This document shows, in pieces, positions 51,954 through 60,961 of a stretch of 64,000 nt of DNA. The notes below the pieces were generated by a model. The model made no database searches. It was not told the DNA's origin and worked only from the letters and a program-made list of their open reading frames with translations. The stretch spans positions 124,001 through 188,000 of the forward strand of contig NZ_JAINVW010000003.1 in the NCBI RefSeq assembly GCF_019880545.1. Reading direction: 5' to 3'. Each line of letters begins with the position of its first letter. Within the stretch, counting starts at the first letter, position 1. The stretch comes from Flagellimonas meishanensis (GTDB lineage Bacteria; Bacteroidota; Bacteroidia; Flavobacteriales; Flavobacteriaceae). A program made the translations under genes and the position numbers.

Positions 51954-53093
51954 ATGGAACATATTACACTTGATATTTGGTCAGCGCTACTGGTTTTTGG
52001 GCTATTGCAGGGTTTGTTCCTAAGTATTGTCCTAATCACAGGTTTTACGAACAAAAAACCAAAATACTTTTTGATTTCCCTCATTGTGATCGTCTCCCTG
52101 AATTTGTTTAACTACCTCATTATCATTTCAGAGCTTTATGCGAAGGTTCCCCATTTGTCGTATCTGAGCCTCCCATTACTGTTTCTGATAGGACCTTTCT
52201 TTCTTTATTATATAAGGTCAATCATAGATCCGCGATTAAGATTGAAACTCTCCGACCTTTTGCACGCTTTACTATTTTTACTGGCTGTTGTGTTTATGCT
52301 ACCTTTCTTTATGCTGCCTGGAGACATTAAGATTGAGCTACTGCGAGCCCAAATCCATCCAGAGGGTCAGACTTTTGATTTGGGCACTCAAATACTCACC
52401 CTGGCCCAAATTGTCCAAAGCTTTATCTATGTGGCAGTTTCGCTAAGAATACTTTCCCGGAAGATCGCTGGGAATGTGGACAGGGCCCAGGAAAACAAGC
52501 TAAGATGGATGAAAAAGTTTGCCATTGGATTTCTGGCCTTTTGGTTGGTTGATTTTTTGGCTGCACTGTGGTATCTCCAAAAGGGGTTTATAGATATTAG
52601 GGTATACTACCTTACCATGTTTTGTTGCGCCCTTGCAATAAATTTTTTGGTGATTCTTGCTATTACGAACAACAGAACATTCAAGGAAGTGTTCTTGGGA
52701 ATGACAAGGATGAGGTACAAAAGTTCAAATCTTCTGCAATCCGATCTAAAAAGGCATCTTTCGGAAATAATAGCCCATATGGAAGATGAAAAACCTTATC
52801 TAGATCACGAACTGTCCCTGTCCAAACTTTCCAAAGACCTGGACAAACCCAAATATTTGATATCACAGGTATTGAATGTAGAACTGGGCAAAAGTTTTTA
52901 TGAATTTTTGAGTGAATATCGGTATGAAGAAGTAAAATCCCGTTTGACCAATCCACAATATCGCAATCTTACCATATTGGCCATAGCTTATGACTCCGGT
53001 TTTAGCAATAAAAACACGTTCAACAAGGTGTTTAAAAAACTTTCTGGAACTACGCCCACGGAGTTCTTAAAATCGACTTCAAAAAGTGCATGA
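51954..53093 (+). CDS. AraC-family regulator with multi-helix membrane domain
   Basis: 379 residues from the ATG at 51954 (a TTG two codons earlier is less likely). The N-terminal ~240 residues form about seven membrane helices. The C-terminal domain (about 275-379) has two helix-turn-helix units: ELSLSKLSKDLDKPKYLISQVLN and LAIAYDSGFSNKNTFNKVFKK. Same architecture as the regulator at 2786, sequence clearly different. A likely regulator of the adjacent esterase or hydrolase genes, judged by position. Confidence 0.85.
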   Translation: MEHITLDIWSALLVFGLLQGLFLSIVLITGFTNKKPKYFLISLIVIVSLNLFNYLIIISELYAKVPHLSYLSLPLLFLIGPFFLYYIRSIIDPRLRLKLSDLLHALLFLLAVVFMLPFFMLPGDIKIELLRAQIHPEGQTFDLGTQILTLAQIVQSFIYVAVSLRILSRKIAGNVDRAQENKLRWMKKFAIGFLAFWLVDFLAALWYLQKGFIDIRVYYLTMFCCALAINFLVILAITNNRTFKEVFLGMTRMRYKSSNLLQSDLKRHLSEIIAHMEDEKPYLDHELSLSKLSKDLDKPKYLISQVLNVELGKSFYEFLSEYRYEEVKSRLTNPQYRNLTILAIAYDSGFSNKNTFNKVFKKLSGTTPTEFLKSTSKSA

Positions 53094-53283
53094 TCGAACT
53101 ATGTAAGTTTGGCCATTCCCAATTTGATGTGGTTTTCTTGTCACGCTCAACGCATCATGACGATTCCGAGCAATTCATACCATACATTTATCCAGGATAG
53201 GGGAGGGCGCATTAAGGCACTTTCACAGGAAAACTTAAGGATATATCACAAATAACATGATCAGCTTATATATAAACAAGGGA

Positions 53284-54228
53284 ATGAAAAAAATGGGATT
53301 CGTCTATATGACGGGCTTTTTAATGTGTCTGTCAATAAGCCATGGGCAAAAGAACAACCTTCAACCTCCCGGAGAACTTGTGGACCTGGGCGGGTACAAT
53401 CTACATTTTAATGTACAAGGCGATTCAAAAACTACAATGGTCATTGAAGGAGGTACCGGGTCCTGGAGCCTGCAATGGTTGGATTTTCAAAAGGAAGTAT
53501 CCAAACAATTTAAAGTAGTTACCTATGATCGCGCAGGTTACGGTTGGAGTGATGGCTCACCATATTCAAGAACTGCGAGCAACATTGTGGAAGAGCTCAA
53601 CAGTGGATTGGAAAAGCTGGGGATAAATTCATCCATAATTCTCATCGGGCATTCGTATGGAGGTATGATTTTAAGGGCATTTGCCAAAAAGTTCCCAGAG
53701 AAGGTAAAAGCACTCATTCTGGTTGATTCCGCTTCCGAATATCAATTTGACCATTTGCCCCCAATGATTTCCGCCATTTTGGAAGCGGGAAAAGAACAAT
53801 TCAAAAAAACTGGAGCAATGGCCCGAATGGGACACCTTAAAGCGGATCATATCCCAATAGATTCCACCATAAATTCAGAATATTGGCAGGCCTATAGGCA
53901 TAATTCAGCGAAACCTTCCTATTACGACGCGATGTACAACGAAATGGACCTATTACCAGTGACCTACGAACAATGTGAAATAGAAAAACCAATTGATATT
54001 CCACTGTTGGTCATCTCTGCCGGAGACAGTTTTGAAGCATTTTCCAAAATACCAAACCTGCCCAAAGAAGAGAGCAACAAAGTTTGGGCAACCCTTCAAA
54101 AAAAACTGCTGAACATATCAACAAAAAGCCAACACCATATTATTGCAAAAGGAAGCCACGATTTACTGTTGACAGTACCTGACGAGCTAAGAGCTATTAT
54201 AATAAGCTATGCTTTGAGCCTGGAGTGA
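53284..54228 (+). CDS. Secreted alpha/beta hydrolase
   Basis: 314 residues from the ATG at 53284, which follows AAGGG and begins a signal peptide (MKKMGFVYMTGFLMCLSIS). Nucleophile elbow GHSYGG (Ser), Asp in VISAGDSF and His in AKGSHDLL form the triad. FKVVTYDRAGYGWSDGS is the standard lid-side motif. The substrate is unknown. Confidence 0.85.
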   Translation: MKKMGFVYMTGFLMCLSISHGQKNNLQPPGELVDLGGYNLHFNVQGDSKTTMVIEGGTGSWSLQWLDFQKEVSKQFKVVTYDRAGYGWSDGSPYSRTASNIVEELNSGLEKLGINSSIILIGHSYGGMILRAFAKKFPEKVKALILVDSASEYQFDHLPPMISAILEAGKEQFKKTGAMARMGHLKADHIPIDSTINSEYWQAYRHNSAKPSYYDAMYNEMDLLPVTYEQCEIEKPIDIPLLVISAGDSFEAFSKIPNLPKEESNKVWATLQKKLLNISTKSQHHIIAKGSHDLLLTVPDELRAIIISYALSLE

Positions 54229-54262
54229 CCTTTCTGGACTCCTATTTTTTAGGTTAATTGGG

Positions 54263-54370
54263 ATGGATTTTTCGGCTTTCCTTCTACTCATTTCAATATG
54301 GGTTCTTGCAACTTCCCTCACCTTTTTATTCAGAGAATTGTATAAGATAAAAAAGGGAATCATAATTTAA
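54263..54370 (+). CDS. Possible 35-residue membrane peptide
   Basis: ATG at 54263 to TAA at 54370. About 22 hydrophobic residues (AFLLLISIWVLATSLTFLF) followed by a basic tail ending KIKKGII, a positive-inside helix. TTGGG lies 3 bp before the ATG and could serve as ribosome site. Too short for firm support; conservation would decide. Confidence 0.35.
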   Translation: MDFSAFLLLISIWVLATSLTFLFRELYKIKKGIII

Positions 54371-54492
54371 CCCAGAAGGTCCCGTTGGATCGAATCTCCA
54401 AGGAATAGTATTTTGTTCTGTCTTCAAAGGTTTTCACTAAACTTCTGTTAAACAAAGCAATAATTGGCAACATTTTGTAGTTTTGTAGTCGA

Positions 54493-54879
54493 ATGCAACG
54501 ATTTTTTCATCAAATAGTATCATCCCTGATGGCCCTTTTGGTGCTGGTTTCCACCGTATCATGGACAGTGGACAAGCACATTTGCATGGGCAGGGTGATG
54601 GATATTTCCCTTTTTGTACATGCCGACGATTGCGGGATGTCCCAAGACATGGAAAGCACCTGTTGTGACGATGAAACATTCACGGTCAAGGGACAGGACA
54701 ACCTTAAAATATCCTTTGATGACTTTAGTTTGGATCACCAATATTTTGTTGTAAGTCTGATCCAGACATACCTATACCTTTTTGAAAGTGACAGAAAGGA
54801 ACCCAGTTCATTTAATGATTATTCTCCACCCCCTCTGATACGGGACGTCCAAGTGCTCGATCAGACCTTCCTTATTTGA
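54493..54879 (+). CDS. HYC_CC_PP-family protein, head of the metal-efflux operon
   Basis: 128 residues. A hydrophobic N-terminal segment (signal or anchor), then DKHICMG (the HYC-type motif), a TCCDDE Cys pair and a C-terminal SPPPL. These three pieces give the family its name. It is usually found next to CusA-type efflux pumps and may bind metal. It starts 92 bp before cusA. Confidence 0.75.
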   Translation: MQRFFHQIVSSLMALLVLVSTVSWTVDKHICMGRVMDISLFVHADDCGMSQDMESTCCDDETFTVKGQDNLKISFDDFSLDHQYFVVSLIQTYLYLFESDRKEPSSFNDYSPPPLIRDVQVLDQTFLI

Positions 54880-54970
54880 TTTAACATTATCCGGTATACC
54901 CGACCATCTAGGTTGGGCCGACCCTATTGTGCAAAATTTTGCCCACAACTAATGTTTAAATCAAATTCAA

Positions 54971-57900
54971 ATGCTCAATAAAGCAATAAAATTCTTAATA
55001 GAGAACAAACTTGTAGCAGTCCTTATGCTGACCCTCTTCGTGGGTTGGGGCATTGTACACGCACCCTTTAAATGGGATACAGGGATATTGCCAAGCGATC
55101 CCATCGCAGTGGATGCGATTCCCGATATCGGTGAAAACCAACAAATCGTTTTTACCAAATGGGATGGACGTTCCCCACAGGATATTGAGGACCAGATCAC
55201 CTATCCACTTACCACTTCCTTACTGGGTATTCCTGGAGTTAAAACCATACGCAGCTCATCCATGTTCGGATTTTCCAGTATCTATATCATTTTTGAGGAA
55301 GATGTGGAATTCTATTGGTCAAGAAGCCGGATCCTCGAAAAACTCAATTCCCTGCCTTCCGGACTTTTGCCAGATGGCGTAAATCCATCATTGGGTCCTG
55401 ATGCGACAGGATTGGGGCAAATTTTTTGGTATACCCTTGAAGGTCGTGATGATGATGGAAATGTAACAGGAGGTTGGGACTTGAACGAACTGCGCAGCAT
55501 TCAGGATTATTATGTGAAATATGCGCTCTCTTCGGCCAATGGAGTTTCCGAAGTGGCTTCCATAGGCGGTTATGTGCAGGAATATCAAGTTGATGTGGAT
55601 CCCGAACTGATGCGTCAATATGGTATCCATTTAGGGGATGTGGTAAAAGCCGTCAAACAATCCAATCAAGATATTGGGGCACAGACTTTGGAAATCAATC
55701 AAGCGGAATATCTGGTAAGGGGATTGGGATATGTAAAATCCATTGGGGATATTGAAAACGCAGTGGTCGCCTCCGAAAACTTCACCTCCATTAGAATAAA
55801 AGACGTGGCCAAGGTCAGCTTGGGTCCGGCAACCCGTCGTGGTTTGTTGGACAAAGAAGGCGCCGAAGTGGTCGGTGGTGTGGTGGTGGCCCGTTATGGC
55901 GCCAACCCGTTGGAAGTCATCAACAACGTAAAGGACCAGATTGCAGAACTTTCATCAGGTTTGCCTACCAAGCAATTAAAGGATGGTCGCACCTCTCAAT
56001 TGACCATTGTTCCCTTCTATGACCGGACCGAACTGATACAAGAGACCTTGGGAACCCTCAATGAGGCCCTCACCCTGGAAATCCTCATCACGGTTCTGGT
56101 AATAATCGTTATGGTGTTCAACCTGCGCGCATCAATTTTGATTTCGGGATTGTTGCCGGTAGCGGTCTTAATGGTGTTTATTTCAATGAAGTTGTTTGGA
56201 GTGGATGCCAATATTGTTGCACTATCCGGTATTGCCATCGCCATAGGCACTATGGTCGATGTAGGAGTCATTCTTTCTGAGAATATTATAAGGCATTTGG
56301 ACGAGAACAGCGAACGAGGGGAGAAGGAACAGCTTGCGATAAACGCTGTAGTGTACAATGCCACGGCTGAAGTTTCAGGGGCAATATTAACGGCGGTACT
56401 GACCACCATAATTAGTTTTATACCCGTATTTACCATGATTGGTGCCGAAGGAAAGCTGTTCCGGCCATTGGCATTCACAAAAACAATGGCGCTTACCGCA
56501 TCCATTATCGTGGCGCTTTTCTTGATACCGCCTTTCGCCGCATACTTCTTTAGAAAGCAAAGCATAAAATCTTTATATAGGTATGTCATTAACGCTGCCC
56601 TGATTGTCTTGGGCATCTTGGCCATAATTTTTGGCTTTTGGCTGGGACTGCTATTGATTGCTTTTGGTGTTTTGGCCATTCTTTCCATGCGAGGTACACT
56701 ATCGAAAAAGCAATACAACCTTGGCACTATCGCGGCCTCTGCCATTGCCATAGTCTTCCTATTGGCTGTGTATTGGCGACCGTTGGGTTTTGACCGAAGT
56801 GTGTTCATGAACCTCATTTTTGTGGGAATCATAAGCTTTGGCATCCTGGCCACCTTTTGGGTTTTCCGAATGTACTACACCCGTATACTAAGGTGGGCGT
56901 TGAGAAACAAGCTTGCTTTTCTGTCAATACCTACTGTAATTGTTGTTAGTGGCATACTGATTATGCGCAATACCGGCAAGGAATTTATGCCCTCCCTCAA
57001 TGAAGGCTCCTTCCTATTGATGCCCACCTCACTGCCACATTCTGGGGTGGAAGAGAACAAGAGGGTACTGCAACAATTGGATATGGCCGTGGCCAGCATT
57101 CCCGAGATAGAGACCGTGGTTGGAAAGGCGGGAAGAACAGAGTCTGCCCTTGACCCCGCGCCCTTATCCATGTATGAAAACCTAATACAGTATCGCTCGG
57201 AATATGAATTGAACGCGGAAGGAAAGCCGCAGCGTTTCCGCATCAATAAAGATGGCCTTTTTGAGTTGAAAAATGGTAAAGTGGCCGCCAATCCCAATCT
57301 TGATTGGAGTAACGGCAGCGATTATGCGGGGAACAGCGTTCTTGATCCATTCCGAATAGACAGAAACCACTTGATTGTGGATGAAGATGGCGAATATTTC
57401 AGAAACTGGCGTCCCGAGATAACATCACCGGACGATATTTGGAATGAGATCATAAAAGTCACCAAACTGCCAGGAGTAACTTCGGCACCAAAATTACAGC
57501 CCATCGAAACCCGACTGGTGATGCTTCAAACTGGAATGCGTGCACCCATGGGAATCAAGGTAAAAGGACAGGATTTAAGGCAAATTGAGGCCTTTGGCCT
57601 GCAACTGGAAGCGATTCTTAAAACCGCTGAAGGCGTAAAGGAACAGGCTGTTTTTGCGGACCGCATTGTGGGAAAACCGTATTTGCTCATTGATATTGAC
57701 CGGGAAAGATTGGCGCGTTATGGCATCACCATAGAAGATGTACAGCGTGTTATTTCCATTGCGGTGGGCGGGATGCCGTTGACACAGACAGTCGAGGGAC
57801 GGGAACGGTATGCTGTAAGGGTTCGTTATCCCCGGGAACTCAGAAACAATCCAGAGGATATAAAAGGAATCTACGTTCCAGTGGCAAAGGGTAGCCCCGT

Positions 57901-58723
57901 ACCCCTCGGGGAGCTGGTCACTATTAGATATGAACAAGGACCGCAGGTCATCAAAAGTGAGGACACTTTTTTGGTTGGCTATGTCCTGTTCGACAGTTTG
58001 GACGGTTTTGCCGAAGTTGACGTGGTCGAAAATGCCCAGGCTACCATTCAGGCAAAGATTGATGGCGGTGAGCTTGTGGTTCCCAAAGGAATAAGCTATG
58101 CCTTTACCGGAACATACGAAAATCAGCTTCGTGCGGAAAAAACCCTATCCGTTGTGGTGCCCTTGTCACTCATCATCATCTTTTTGATCCTTTACTTTCA
58201 ATTTAGGAGTGTTTCAACTTCGTTGATGGTGTTCACAGGGATAGCCGTCGCCTTTGCTGGAGGGTTTATCATGATCTGGCTTTACGGACAGGATTGGTTC
58301 TTCAATGTCAATCTTTTCGGTGAAAATCTGAGGGGTCTGTTCCAAATGCGGATAGTCAATCTCAGTGTTGCCGTATGGGTAGGTTTTATAGCGCTGTTCG
58401 GCATTGCTACGGATGATGGGGTGGTAATGGCCACTTACCTAACGCAGACTTTTGACCGGAACAGCCCCGGCGACCTCCAAGGCATTCGGGATTCGGTGGT
58501 GGAGGCCGGCGAAAAACGTATTCGTCCCTGTTTGATGACCACCGCCACAACAATTTTGGCACTTCTTCCCATTCTCACGTCCACTGGAAGGGGCAGTGAT
58601 ATTATGATACCTATGGCCATACCAAGTTTTGGTGGAATGCTCATCGCATTGATCACACTCTTTGTGGTTCCCGTGTTGTTTGGATGGAAAAAGGAAGTTC
58701 AACTTAAAAGAGCCGCGAAATGA
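54971..58723 (+). CDS. cusA: CusA/CzcA-type heavy-metal RND efflux pump
   Basis: 1250 residues, longer than E. coli CusA (about 1047). Twelve-helix RND core with the proton-relay helix GIAIAIGTMVDVGVILSEN and the second-half GIATDDGVVMATYLTQT. Two regions appear expanded: the helix-rich segment near 520-620 (extra membrane helices) and the porter-domain stretch near 740-830. Drives metal out with proton motive force. Followed by the outer-membrane channel (TolC) with a 4 bp overlap. Confidence 0.9.
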   Translation: MLNKAIKFLIENKLVAVLMLTLFVGWGIVHAPFKWDTGILPSDPIAVDAIPDIGENQQIVFTKWDGRSPQDIEDQITYPLTTSLLGIPGVKTIRSSSMFGFSSIYIIFEEDVEFYWSRSRILEKLNSLPSGLLPDGVNPSLGPDATGLGQIFWYTLEGRDDDGNVTGGWDLNELRSIQDYYVKYALSSANGVSEVASIGGYVQEYQVDVDPELMRQYGIHLGDVVKAVKQSNQDIGAQTLEINQAEYLVRGLGYVKSIGDIENAVVASENFTSIRIKDVAKVSLGPATRRGLLDKEGAEVVGGVVVARYGANPLEVINNVKDQIAELSSGLPTKQLKDGRTSQLTIVPFYDRTELIQETLGTLNEALTLEILITVLVIIVMVFNLRASILISGLLPVAVLMVFISMKLFGVDANIVALSGIAIAIGTMVDVGVILSENIIRHLDENSERGEKEQLAINAVVYNATAEVSGAILTAVLTTIISFIPVFTMIGAEGKLFRPLAFTKTMALTASIIVALFLIPPFAAYFFRKQSIKSLYRYVINAALIVLGILAIIFGFWLGLLLIAFGVLAILSMRGTLSKKQYNLGTIAASAIAIVFLLAVYWRPLGFDRSVFMNLIFVGIISFGILATFWVFRMYYTRILRWALRNKLAFLSIPTVIVVSGILIMRNTGKEFMPSLNEGSFLLMPTSLPHSGVEENKRVLQQLDMAVASIPEIETVVGKAGRTESALDPAPLSMYENLIQYRSEYELNAEGKPQRFRINKDGLFELKNGKVAANPNLDWSNGSDYAGNSVLDPFRIDRNHLIVDEDGEYFRNWRPEITSPDDIWNEIIKVTKLPGVTSAPKLQPIETRLVMLQTGMRAPMGIKVKGQDLRQIEAFGLQLEAILKTAEGVKEQAVFADRIVGKPYLLIDIDRERLARYGITIEDVQRVISIAVGGMPLTQTVEGRERYAVRVRYPRELRNNPEDIKGIYVPVAKGSPVPLGELVTIRYEQGPQVIKSEDTFLVGYVLFDSLDGFAEVDVVENAQATIQAKIDGGELVVPKGISYAFTGTYENQLRAEKTLSVVVPLSLIIIFLILYFQFRSVSTSLMVFTGIAVAFAGGFIMIWLYGQDWFFNVNLFGENLRGLFQMRIVNLSVAVWVGFIALFGIATDDGVVMATYLTQTFDRNSPGDLQGIRDSVVEAGEKRIRPCLMTTATTILALLPILTSTGRGSDIMIPMAIPSFGGMLIALITLFVVPVLFGWKKEVQLKRAAK

Positions 58724-59952
58724 AAAACATGAAAATCATTATGAAAGTAGTCTTGGTTCTTGGCTCTTTGTTCTTCGTTCTCAAAAGTAATGCCCAACAA
58801 TTGAGCAACTTTATTGAAGAGGCACAGGCGAACAATCCAAGTATCCAGGCATATGAAATACGCTACAATATTGCCCAAGAAAAAGTAAACGAGGCCAATT
58901 GGTTGCCAAATACCGAATTTGGGGCAGGGTATTTTGTAAGTGAACCGGAAACAAGGACAGGGGCGCAAAAAGCTCGGTTTTCTGCCAAACAGATGCTGCC
59001 CTGGTTCGGCACGGTTTCAATAAGGGAAAAGTATGCCAGGGCCATGGCGGAAACCGACTATGTGGACTACACCATTGCCAAAAGAAAATTGACATTGAAT
59101 GTTGCCCAAGCGTACTACACCTTATATGGTCTGAAGGCCAGACAAGAAGTATTGGACCAGAATATCCAGTTACTCCGGACCTATGAACAATTGGCACTTA
59201 CCTCCGTTGAGGTGGGCAGGGCAAGTGCTGTTGATGTATTGCGCCTACAGATACGGCAGAATGAACTGCAACAGCAAAAGGAGGTCCTGCAAGAGCAATT
59301 TTTGGCCGAACAGGCGGCCTTTAATGCTTTATTGAATAGAAGTGGGGGAATAGCGGTTGATGTTGTTTCAGAAATGGTCTTACCGGATACCGACCCTGTG
59401 GTGATGGATAGCCTGGAGTTGAATCCTGAACTGTTGCGCTTTGACAAAATGTATGAGTCCGTTGCCCAGGCAGAATTGCTGAACCAAAAGGAAAGTGCGC
59501 CAATGTTTGGGGTTGGACTTGATTATCTGCCCGTTCAGGAACGACCTGACATGACCTTTAGCGACAATGGCAAGGACATTGTGATGCCCATGGTGTCACT
59601 TTCCATTCCCATTTTCAACAGTAGCTTCAACTCCAGAACAAAACAAAATGAGCTTCGCAAACAGGAAATCGAATTCCAAAAACAGGAACGTTTGAACGCA
59701 CTGGAGACCACCTTTGCCAAAGCGGTAGCGCAACGGAATGAAGCGAGAATTGCCTTCCGCACACAGGAGAAAAACTTGGAACAGGCTATGGATGCCGAGC
59801 AAATCCTGATAAAGAACTATGAAACTGGAACCATCGACTTTAATGATGTGCTCGATATTCAGGAACTACAGTTAAAATTTCAAATAAATCAAATACAATC
59901 GGTGCAGATGTACTACGTACAATCGGCCATAATCAATTATTTAATCAATTAA
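58720..59952 (+). CDS. TolC-family outer-membrane efflux channel
   Basis: 410 residues. Signal peptide (about 1-25), then the alpha-helical barrel of outer-membrane efflux proteins: paired repeats with VEVGRASAVDVLRLQIRQNEL and YETGTIDFNDVLDIQEL motifs. The outer part of the Cus-type system. It overlaps cusA by 4 bp. Confidence 0.88.
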   Translation: MKNMKIIMKVVLVLGSLFFVLKSNAQQLSNFIEEAQANNPSIQAYEIRYNIAQEKVNEANWLPNTEFGAGYFVSEPETRTGAQKARFSAKQMLPWFGTVSIREKYARAMAETDYVDYTIAKRKLTLNVAQAYYTLYGLKARQEVLDQNIQLLRTYEQLALTSVEVGRASAVDVLRLQIRQNELQQQKEVLQEQFLAEQAAFNALLNRSGGIAVDVVSEMVLPDTDPVVMDSLELNPELLRFDKMYESVAQAELLNQKESAPMFGVGLDYLPVQERPDMTFSDNGKDIVMPMVSLSIPIFNSSFNSRTKQNELRKQEIEFQKQERLNALETTFAKAVAQRNEARIAFRTQEKNLEQAMDAEQILIKNYETGTIDFNDVLDIQELQLKFQINQIQSVQMYYVQSAIINYLIN

Positions 59953-59965
59953 TAAATCGTAAAAA

Positions 59966-60235
59966 ATGAACACAAAAATCAAAACTTTCGTATCAATTGT
60001 TTTTGTAACATCACTTATGCTAACAGTATCTTGCAAAGGGAAAACAGAACAAAACAACAGCGCCCCAGCAGAGCAAACAGAAATCGCTGAAAAGCAGGGC
60101 AAGGAATACACTTCCGATTACGTTTGCCCAATGCACTGTGAAGGTAGCGGTAGCGACACGGAAGGAAACTGTCCAAAATGTGGGATGGCGTATGTGGCCA
60201 ACGAAGACCACAAAAAAGATGGGCATAAACATTAA
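59966..60235 (+). CDS. Heavy-metal-binding lipoprotein
   Basis: 89 residues. Lipobox VSCKG (Cys23). The mature part holds the heavy-metal-binding domain YVCPMHCEGSGSDTEGNCPKCGM, with Cys, Met and His ligands, the same motif as in the CusB partner. Probably a copper or silver buffer in the periplasm. It lies 13 bp after the TolC gene. Confidence 0.8.
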   Translation: MNTKIKTFVSIVFVTSLMLTVSCKGKTEQNNSAPAEQTEIAEKQGKEYTSDYVCPMHCEGSGSDTEGNCPKCGMAYVANEDHKKDGHKH

Positions 60236-60244
60236 AAAAGCATT

Positions 60245-60961
60245 ATGGTCAACAGACAGGCTTCAAAATGGATTCGAAAATCGCATAGATACCTGGGTAT
60301 TTTTCTGGGCATTCAGTTTTTAATGTGGACAATCAGTGGGATATATTTCAGTTGGACGGACATTGATGAGATTCATGGAGACCATTTTAAAAATATGGAC
60401 CATGAGCCACCTTCCTTTTCTGGATTGATGGCACCTTCCCAATTGAATGCCCCAAAAGGTATCAAATCGATGGAGATTCGAGACATTGGCAATGTTCCCT
60501 ATTACTGGATCAATAACGACTGCTTGTACAATGCCCTGGATGGAAGACCAAAAACTTCGATAGACCAAGATGAAGCCCTGTATGTTGCCAAGAACCACAT
60601 GACCGATGCACTGGAGGTGGAGGAAATAACACTGGTGGAAAAAGTGGACAAGCACCATGAATATCGTGAAAAACTCCTGCCAGCCTACGTGATTTCTTAT
60701 AGTGGAGAGGAGAATTTAAAGGCCTATGTTTCCGTGGTGGATGGAAAATTTCAGACCGTTCGCCATAGGGATTGGCGCATTTTTGATTTTTTGTGGATGA
60801 CCCATACGATGGATTATGAAGGCAGGGACAATTTCAATACCACGGTGCTCAGAGCTTTTTCCCTTCTGGGATTGATCACCGTTCTGAGTGGATTTTTGTT
60901 ATGGTACATCAGTTCACCGTCCCTAATAAGATTTAAAAAACGATTAAAAGGAAAGAGATGA
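60245..60961 (+). CDS. PepSY-domain membrane protein
   Basis: 238 residues. Two membrane helices, near 16-35 and 197-217, around a PepSY-type periplasmic part (WINNDCLYNALDGRPKTSIDQDEALYVAKNHM). Common in metal-transport loci; may act as a reductase-like partner or a regulator. It overlaps cusB by 4 bp (ATGA). Confidence 0.75.
   Translation: MVNRQASKWIRKSHRYLGIFLGIQFLMWTISGIYFSWTDIDEIHGDHFKNMDHEPPSFSGLMAPSQLNAPKGIKSMEIRDIGNVPYYWINNDCLYNALDGRPKTSIDQDEALYVAKNHMTDALEVEEITLVEKVDKHHEYREKLLPAYVISYSGEENLKAYVSVVDGKFQTVRHRDWRIFDFLWMTHTMDYEGRDNFNTTVLRAFSLLGLITVLSGFLLWYISSPSLIRFKKRLKGKR

Noticed and set aside
56017-56853. 278-residue open frame antisense to cusA
   Set aside because: Shadow of a real gene; Met/Ile/Thr/Ala-rich composition results from reading helix codons backwards.
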